NCBI GenBank assembly: GCA_050084515.1
Contig: CM114274.1
Coordinates: forward strand, 31,558,001-31,622,000
Length of the DNA: 64,000 bases
Direction of reading: 5' to 3'
Source: Blasia pusilla
Taxonomy: Eukaryota; Marchantiophyta; Marchantiopsida; Blasiales
The position numbers were made by a program, and so were the translations under genes. The notes beneath the pieces were generated by a model that saw only the letters and a list, made by a program, of their open reading frames with translations, made no database searches and was not told the origin of the DNA. Positions 57,079 through 64,000 of the stretch are shown one piece after another. Numbering within the stretch: the stretch's first letter is position 1; each line of letters begins with the position of its first letter.

Positions 57079-60000
57079 TTAGTCTACTGAGAGTTTCTGG
57101 GAACTCAAGTTAGCTCCTGTCCTCGACTTCTTGGGCTTGTGGGGGTCGCTTTGCGCCTTCAAATGGTCGTAGTACATCGAATGAATCTACAACACGCGGA
57201 AACTCTGGTCAATTTTCATTCCCATAAAACACAACAACGATGCGGTAGAATCGGCAAAGCTTGAGGATTCTCGAGTTCTCAGCAACCCAAAATGGAGATT
57301 GGCTGACGAGAGCACTTGAAAGAGCCCCAAGTTTGTTGGACTGACGACTCTACTCTCAGTATAGCAGCCCAACATCCACCAACCCTGCCAAGGAGAGAGG
57401 GCCTGAAAGGACATTTTAGAGTTGCCTGATAGAGAAGCTGTTGGGAAGTGGAAATCACGCACCTTCTTCACACCGCTTGAAAGACCCAGATCGAGAAAAT
57501 CTTTGAACTCTACCCATTTCACAGGAGCAGTTGCCTGATCCTCGATGTTTGACCTCTTCCATTTTGACCCTTCTGCGAACAATCATTCCAGACCCATATC
57601 AATGACGAAGTAAGTCACTTGAGTGCAAAATCGAAGGTCCATGAGAAAATGTGGCAGAGTTGGGAGGCAAAATACACACAGACACACACGGTTCGATACC
57701 TTTAGGGCAGAGTAGGAGCCACTCGATCGAGAAGTGCATCCTTATGTGTGAAAACAGATGGGTATAGTTTCCTACTGCCTGTCGCTTCATCACCACTAAA
57801 TCACCTTCCTTGTCTAGATTAAAGCTTAAGCAGTCTTTGAGATATTGGTCCATGGCCATCCTCTGCTCTTGCTTAGATGGTGCTGCTTTGCCCAGAGAAA
57901 CCGAAGGAAATTCCCACAGGCCTGCAAGCAAACCCTGCTTAGGCCTCTGAACAAGCAAGATAAAAGAATTTCTTTGCACGGCAACGTCGTCCCGGTTGAT
58001 CTTTTTCACATGTGCATTGCACGCCAATTCCAGGACGCAAACAGCAACAAACTCTTTGCGTCGCACTGCCTTAGCAACCGTCACTGGAAACTCCGTTACC
58101 GACTTCACTTTTTCAGAATCTGAATCTTCCTGTAGTGCAAGAGCTTTGCAATGGGTGGAAATGGGACAGGATGAGCAGGATGGACTCGTTCGGGTGCAGA
58201 CAGTGGCACCGAGTTCCATTATAGCTTGATTCAGATCACCAGGTCTGTCGGCATCCACGAGCTCCCCAGCGAGGGCCCTAAACATCCCACAGCACAAAAA
58301 CACTGAGATTTTGGAAAGACTTGTGCATCTTTCCCCCAACTCTTATGACCACAACTGTAAGACCAGGATTCAACTGGCTAGAGCAAGTTCTTTGTGAAAA
58401 CTGGAACATGACCTGCATTACTGGGCATTGCTCAACTGACGACTTTCCTCAGTGTAGCCATACAGAATACTCACCACAGTGTCTTCACAGTGCGTGAGGA
58501 TTTGGGATTGTCGGGAATCGCTCTAAGCCTGCAGAGAACCCGAACCACGTTTCCATCTACTACAGGAACTGGCTGCGTGCCAGAATCTTGCCCGGTTAGA
58601 TAAGAGTGCCAACCACCGTCACCAAAGTAGATGATTTATTCATCAGTACATTCCTGAAAAGCACCTGAGTTGCTGGATGACATAAAGCTCAGACACTCTG
58701 GCTATAATCGCAATCACTGCCTACCAATACTTCCATCATCGAATACAACACCTTCCAGAGTGGGATCTACTTAGTGGGGATCGATTTCATCTATAGAACT
58801 AAGCATCAAGCATTCCAATTCACTTCATCGTCGAAGGAATTGAACAACGTAGACATTGGCTGACATGAGCAAAGAAGGCTTTATCCTACCTCCTGAAAAG
58901 CAATCGAGGCTATAGCACCACATGTGTAGTTCCCAATTCCGGAAACTCCCTGGAGATCTTTCAGTTGCCTTGGAAAGAGACCTGACCATTGCCCCACGAT
59001 TTGCTTGGCACCCTGTCATCACTACAGAAAAATTATCACAACTGCATTATGAAACCAGATACATACTTGCGAGGTTCCACAAAGATGCTTGACAGGCTCA
59101 CGAGAAACCTCGCTCAAGGATAGAAGCATATCATACTAAATAGATAGAGAGAAGAGGAAACTGCATGCATTTCACCCTATTCAAGAATCCTGGCAAAACC
59201 TTTCAAGAAGCTCACTGACTACGAACCTCGAGAAGAAATCGCGCACGACGATAGTAGCCCAATCCAGCCCACACAGCATTCACTTCCTGCCATTCCAAAT
59301 TTCATAATGATCAAAACAGGGCCTTTCAAACGGTGGCTACAAAGTGTGGACACGGTTCATACCCAGAGCCAACCAAACAGAAGAAGAGATTAAGAAGGCA
59401 TAACTGGGTGAATTGCTATGCTTACCTCTTGAGAAGCCTGCGCAAGGTGGTGAACTGTGGGCCACCTCTCCATCCAACGCTTGTAATACTCAATCACAGT
59501 AGCAACACGGGTCTGCTGCAGCATCATCTCGGAAACCCACACTTCATACCCCCGCTGGTCCTGCGTTGATGGAGCCAAACTAGTCTCCTTTCCCACCATC
59601 TCCAAATCGCAAGAGACCTCATTGGCCGCTACTATGCCTTCTTCCGACCTTGACCTCCCTGATTTGCCATGGATTTTGCTCTTCCTCTCAAGGCTATCGG
59701 ATGCACGAGCCACCTCGTCAGAGCAGTAGTCCTGACCCACAAGTTGTTCCTTTGCAATCCGTACACTTTCTTTGCTGCTGAGAGTTTCCGGACGATCACC
59801 AGATTTCTGGTGTAGAGAATTTAAGTTCTGCCTCCATGGCAATACCCGGTGATGTTTGTCATACCAGCTGAGAAGACATGATTTGATGTTCGCTGCATCA
59901 TGTTCTGCAAAAGTGTACACTAAAGGTTTTACATCTTCGATGTCCAATACCTCGTTTGGACAAACCCCTTCTGAATGTGAGATTTCTGAGGTTCTCAATT

Positions 60001-60139
60001 GGATCTTCTTGTTCCTGATCGGAATCTCACGCCTCACATGGTCACGCTTTGGAGAAATTTTTGGCAGTGACGATTTCTTCCCTGCTCCTGAACATCCGTA
60101 CAGATTTGAGAACCTTAAGCTCAAAGTGTTCATTGACAT
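57079..60139 (-). CDS. MUTYH: MUTYH/MutY adenine DNA glycosylase
   Basis: Seven exons join in phase to 596 residues: 60139-59426, 59286-59227, 59012-58890, 58572-58475, 58277-57700, 57572-57463 and 57186-57079. The enzyme removes A mispaired with 8-oxoguanine. Residues 1-50 are basic and Ser-rich, suggesting mitochondrial or plastid targeting. LPWRQ (about 100) is followed by a roughly 80-residue insertion absent from bacterial MutY. Then come [20 protein letters not shown] (catalytic Glu204), [19 protein letters not shown], the HhH-GPD loop [18 protein letters not shown] (280-297) and VVDGNV with Asp305. The [4Fe-4S] cysteines are 359, 366, 369 and 375 (C-X6-C-X2-C-X5-C). The C-terminal NUDIX-like 8-oxoG recognition domain includes [20 protein letters not shown] and [11 protein letters not shown]. 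All catalytic and cluster residues are present, so it should be active. The intron 2 donor is GTTCGT, weaker than the others. Confidence 0.95.
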
Positions 60140-61161
60140 CTTGGCCTAGAACTCGAGGCCTTGGACACACTCTCTTCTCGCCTGAACTGCAACCTTATTC
60201 TCAGCCAATAATTCTGACGGCCACACAATCTACCGAGCCCTGCGAATCCAAACTAACTCACGGTATACCCTCGTCAATTGCTCTAGCATCTTGGACAAGC
60301 AGAGCGTCGTCTTTTTGTTATCAGAAGCTATGACACCCACCCACCTTGTGCGCCTGCTACCGAGGAAATGCCAGCATCTTTGGGACCGGGAAACGACACT
60401 GTAATACCCAAGCGTTCAGTCACGATCGCCGTGCTGCGATCTCTCAAGCTGTACCGGTGAGATGTCATGGCCGTCCCAATCTTTTTAGCAGTATCAACCG
60501 CCCGACTATGACAGCAAAATCTGTGAAGCTGCAGCAGTGCTTTTACTGGAATCGTAGTGGTTCACCTTGCAGCTGAATAGACTGGCCATGGTGTCCTACC
60601 TCGGATCCAAAGAACCCTGTCATCCGTACAAGGACATGCAAACCATAATAAGAAACGGAGACGGCCGAAACATTCTTGAAAAAACAGAATGGCTTACCTA
60701 CTGCACACTGAGACGCGTTTCAGAGCTGAGGGACAAGGCAAACTAACAGCATGGGTTATGAGAATGATCTTTCTTTCAACAATCGCAGCATACTTGTCTC
60801 GTGATTCTTCTTGAATCCTGAACCCCAAGGTTAAGGTCAAGCAAACTGCCTTCTCAATCACTCCAGCACAAGATCCTTGAAACACTAGATATGTCCCATG
60901 ATTTGAGTTCCTGTCTTAAACCTCGAATCTCAAGGGTGATGTTATGCAGGGCCACATGTTCGCTGGCAGACAGGATGATGCTTCAACCACCAACACAAAA
61001 ATCTCGTAAACGTCCCACATTTCCTAAACCCTGCACCTCACGGTTGTGGGGTGGGGACACACTTCCATCACCTACGACTGACGCCAACCACCGACGTTCT
61101 CTAGTCGGGTTAGGGTTCACATTCTAGCTTCCATAGCCAAGTGTTCTGCTAGAATGAGAAG

Positions 61162-61195
61162 TTTTCAGCCCACTAGTTCTCTAGTGGGCTGAAAA
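61162..61195. repeat. Perfect hairpin, 15-bp arms, 4-nt loop
   Basis: TTTTCAGCCCACTAG, loop TTCT, CTAGTGGGCTGAAAA. A second pair of arms outside it (TGCTAGAATG at about 61148 and CATTCTAGCA at about 61217) extends the inverted structure to about 80 bp, like a small MITE or foldback. Confidence 0.75.
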
Positions 61196-62591
61196 GCGAA
61201 TGTTGGCTACATTCACATTCTAGCATAAACAATTGGCAAAATCTTGCTTTCACAGCCTCGTACACCTCCACAGAACTGTCAACTGACCGCGTAGGGTGAT
61301 GAGTTTAGCTCTAAGCTCTCACAATGCGCCGTGGCAAGGAGCTCCAGGCAGAAACTCTAGCTCCCTGTGCATCCAGGCCTAACCCTCACGAATCTGTTCA
61401 GCACTGAACTTTCAAAGATCACAAGTTCAAGCGTTCGGGAACGCCATCGAAGACTTTAGGCATATCTTCCCGTCGACAATTCTCATCCAAGATATGAACA
61501 GCGACGACACAACACCAGAAAAAGCGATTGATCAGCTCAAGCCAGTCACTCAGAAATTCTTCCCTTCTTTCAGAAGAAAACCTGTGAATCTCCATCAACA
61601 GAGCAGTTTCGCACGAATACTGTTCAGATCAGAAGAAAACATGGATAACTACGGAGGTTGCTGATTCACAAACCTCTTGGAGCTCATCTGGTGCCCACAA
61701 CACGGAGTCGCTCTTCGTCGGTCATCCGTCGCCAGACTTTCCGAATGCGACCACAGCATTACAAGCAATCCATCACCACTTCATCTAAGTTGAGAAACTC
61801 CGTGCTATGCTCGGGCAGCTCCACTAAGGTAAGGAAATAAATGGGCAGTGGCGCCAAATTGTCGATCTCACAAATATGAACTCACACGATGGACAAAACT
61901 CGAACTCGATATCTCCATTTCTTGGACGGTTGGAAGGCGACAAAGTTCCCGAATTCCATTTCCCGGCCGAGTTTTACCGCAGGCGTCGTCTCCTACGGAA
62001 GTCGACACTGCAAATCCAGCTTTTCGGATGTTTTTGGTAGTGCCAGCTGCTGATATCTGTTAAGAATTACACCGGTTCCCTTGCTCTTCTTGGAGAGTGC
62101 TTGGACGTGAAAGGAACATAATTAGGATACTGGAGCCCGTCCACTCCGATTAGCTCAATTTATCTTGGAATGAACTTGTGAGGGCAATCCACAATTCACT
62201 GAGCCCTGATGCGTTCCGATCTCTTTGTGGTGTTCTCTCGATCTCCCAGTTCGCATGGGAGCGAGTTCCAGTTCAAGTGGCAGAATGAGAATTTCATTTT
62301 CCGTAATCTGGATACGTCCCGCTCTTCCATTCATGCTATCCAGAGCAAAAATTTGAAGAGTGCATGAATTCTCGATCATGTCTGGTCGCGATCTCCTACT
62401 ACGCTGGAAAATAGGATTACAGCAACTAGCCGTGTTCAGGGCAATCTTCTATCTCCTTTTCAGCTATAGACCATCGTGAACGATGTTCGCATGGTCTTGT
62501 TCCTTCATGACCGTAATTACTCTAACTTCCTCGATCACTCCATACTGGCATCCTTCAAGGTATACATTGTCCATGATTGCAAATTTCTCAG

Positions 62592-62625
62592 ACTCGGAAG
62601 AGTGATGCTACTCACTCTTCCGAGT
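62592..62625. repeat. Perfect hairpin, 14-bp arms, 6-nt loop
   Basis: ACTCGGAAGAGTGA, loop TGCTAC, TCACTCTTCCGAGT. It lies about 290 bp beyond the MSH3 stop codon, so it may be in its 3' untranslated region. Confidence 0.75.
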
Positions 62626-62912
62626 AAGTAGTGTAAGGTCAGAAAAGAACAGGACAGAAGCTTCACCAACACCATCAAACTCTGGTGTGTAAAAAGCAAT
62701 CTGGCACAATCTCCCGGTTCGATCTTGGAAATGGAGACCTAGTGCAGCAGACGAGTGCTACAATTTGGCACCCAAAGCCAGCAAAGAACCCAACATCCTG
62801 AAGAACAGAAGATTTCACTATCCAAGCGCTCCGGTTTGATATTTTCCAAGCAGAGATAGACGCAATCTTAGAAGAGTAGGCAACAATAATGCCCTTGCAA
62901 TTTCCGAGTAGA

Positions 62913-64000
62913 TTATGATGCAGCCGTAAGTAGCTGGCGCTGGATAGTTTTGAGACGCACAAGAGAAGTTTCTGGATCACTATCAGGTCTCAGATCCTTC
63001 TTTAAACACAGTAGCAGATCTTGGACATTCCGTTCCACCGTCTCCATGACAACTTCCCTAGTGGACACATCTTCTATATGGCATGTATTGTCTGTACAGT
63101 TTGACGGACAGCTTGAGTGACTCTGGTAGAATCTTTTTCTAATTGAGTCCGAACTACCTCCCGTTTCTATGCTCTCAATATCGCCTCTCGTGAACTCTAC
63201 ATCACTGAAATCTTCACGGTGATTGCTGGAGACGGATCCTTCCTTCATGAACACATCCTCATCAGAAACATTAATGGTGCAAGTTGTGATAGATCTCCCA
63301 TACTTTTTCCGATCACTGACTTCCTTCTCGAGCTTTGCGGCCATGGTAGCCGCCCGACGGACACATGCGTCTGGGATCTACCCAAGCAGAGAAGGTCCAA
63401 GAGTGAGCCCACGAAGTTACTCAGAAATCACAATGAAGCTCAACTAGTTTCTCTGCCTTCTTTCAGTCTTCCTTGTTCACTAATCGGGCCTCATCACTAC
63501 TTAATATTTGATACATCAAAGAGATCTCTTAGTGCAAAGAAGCATGTGAACATTACATTTCATGACATTTCTTACCTGAGCAAGGCGAGCGACATGCAGG
63601 CCAAAACTTTTGCTTGCCACACCTGAAACCAGCTTGTACAAAAATGTGATCTCTTCCGTTCCCTCAACGATATCCTCCCCACTTGTTGCAGGGTTCTCAA
63701 CTTTCTCAGTTGTGGCTATAGCCCTCTCTGGTACTGGTACTGATTCCAGTGCTAGATACGAGACATAGTAAGGGCTCACTTCTCCTGGAAACTCCTTTTT
63801 CAACTCAGCAATTTTTGGGTAATGTGTCACAAAAAGGGTCAGACATTGGATCTCCTTCAGCAAATATTGTAGTGCTGCATATGCTATTGCAACTCCATCA
63901 TGTGTACTCGTCCCTCTACCCAACTCGTCCACAATCACTAGGGAACGACACGTTGCACTTCTTACAATCGTAGAAGCCTCACTGAGTTCCTCAAAAAATG
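62913..64000 (-). CDS. MSH3: MSH3 mismatch-repair ATPase, C-terminal part (5' end beyond window)
   Basis: Two exons are visible: 64000-63576 (continues off the right edge) and 63377-62913 with stop TAA, separated by a 198-bp intron. The first reads FFEELSEAST, then the Walker B/D-loop region SLVIVDELGRGTSTHDGVAI, then LFVTHYPKIAEL and FLYKLVSGVASKSFGLHVAR. The second begins IPDACVRRAATMAAKLEKEV. This matches the MutS ATPase C-terminus, and the spacing and the THYPKIAELKKEFPG block fit MSH3 rather than MSH2 or MSH6. MSH3 pairs with MSH2 (MutS-beta) to recognise insertion/deletion loops in the nucleus. The C-terminal tail after MAAKLE is long (about 140 residues, acidic/Ser-rich, few conserved residues). 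The acceptor was set at TAG before ATCCCAGAC because this keeps the conserved A-Q-I-P junction. Confidence 0.93.

Larger units (their letters stand above)
60140..62912. other. MUTYH 5' flank to MSH3 3' flank, no gene confirmed
   Basis: Contains two perfect short hairpins (listed separately). A minus-strand frame at 60694-60885 (GFRIQEESRDKYAAIVERK) and another at 62155-62379 (LQIFALDSMNGRAGRIQITE) are protein-like but isolated and unrecognised. The left part probably holds the MUTYH promoter and the right part the MSH3 3' untranslated region. Confidence 0.35.

Noticed and set aside
62592-62625. Hairpin as a transcription terminator for MSH3
   Set aside because: Intrinsic hairpin terminators are bacterial. 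This is eukaryotic nuclear DNA and there is no downstream T-run.

Overview
This window looks like nuclear DNA from a land plant, or a close streptophyte relative, with a moderately repeat-rich genome. Multi-exon genes with GT-AG introns of about 80 bp to 2.1 kb sit between decayed LTR retrotransposons. The gene content (TOUGH, a PTI1-like kinase, a tropinone-reductase-like SDR, MUTYH, MSH3) is plant-like. The species cannot be fixed from sequence alone. Fairly short introns and methyltransferase-bearing Ty3 elements argue mildly for a non-flowering lineage.

Layout. 1-15 kb is a graveyard of Ty3/gypsy elements. Two inverted fragments (1-2.7 kb minus, 2.7-4.8 kb plus) carry a protease-like region followed by a C5-cytosine DNA methyltransferase domain. 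Two inverted gag fragments follow (6.8-8.0 kb plus, 8.04-9.9 kb minus). A second, conventional Ty3/gypsy element (10.87-15.0 kb, minus) is split by a 1.0 kb solo LTR that keeps a 5-bp target duplication. 15-22 kb is AT-rich and has no recognisable gene. At 22.9-25.7 kb (plus) is a six-exon CBM48 glucan-binding protein, with a GC-rich minisatellite upstream. At 27.8-29.3 kb (minus) is a three-exon PTI1-like kinase that lacks the catalytic Asp. 30-37.8 kb holds repeats and fragments. At 37.8-46.1 kb (minus) is a TOUGH (G-patch/SWAP) gene of about 20 exons. 46-51.5 kb is AT-rich intergenic DNA. At 51.6-55.9 kb (minus) is a five-exon SDR oxidoreductase. At 57.1-60.1 kb (minus) is a complete seven-exon MUTYH adenine DNA glycosylase. 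From 62.9 kb to the right edge (minus) is the 3' end of MSH3.

How the genes relate. MUTYH and MSH3 are neighbouring same-strand DNA-repair genes (8-oxoG:A repair and MutS-beta mismatch repair). TOUGH is an RNA-processing factor, the CBM48 protein probably acts on plastid starch, and the SDR is a metabolic enzyme. No operon-like organisation is expected. The most unusual content is the retroelement-borne cytosine methyltransferase, the uncharacterised C-terminal half of the CBM48 protein, the pseudokinase, and several small repeat families, one of which sits inside introns of both TOUGH and the SDR gene.

Exon models were built by hand from reading frame, splice sites and protein-family similarity. 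Boundaries in the middle of TOUGH are the least secure.
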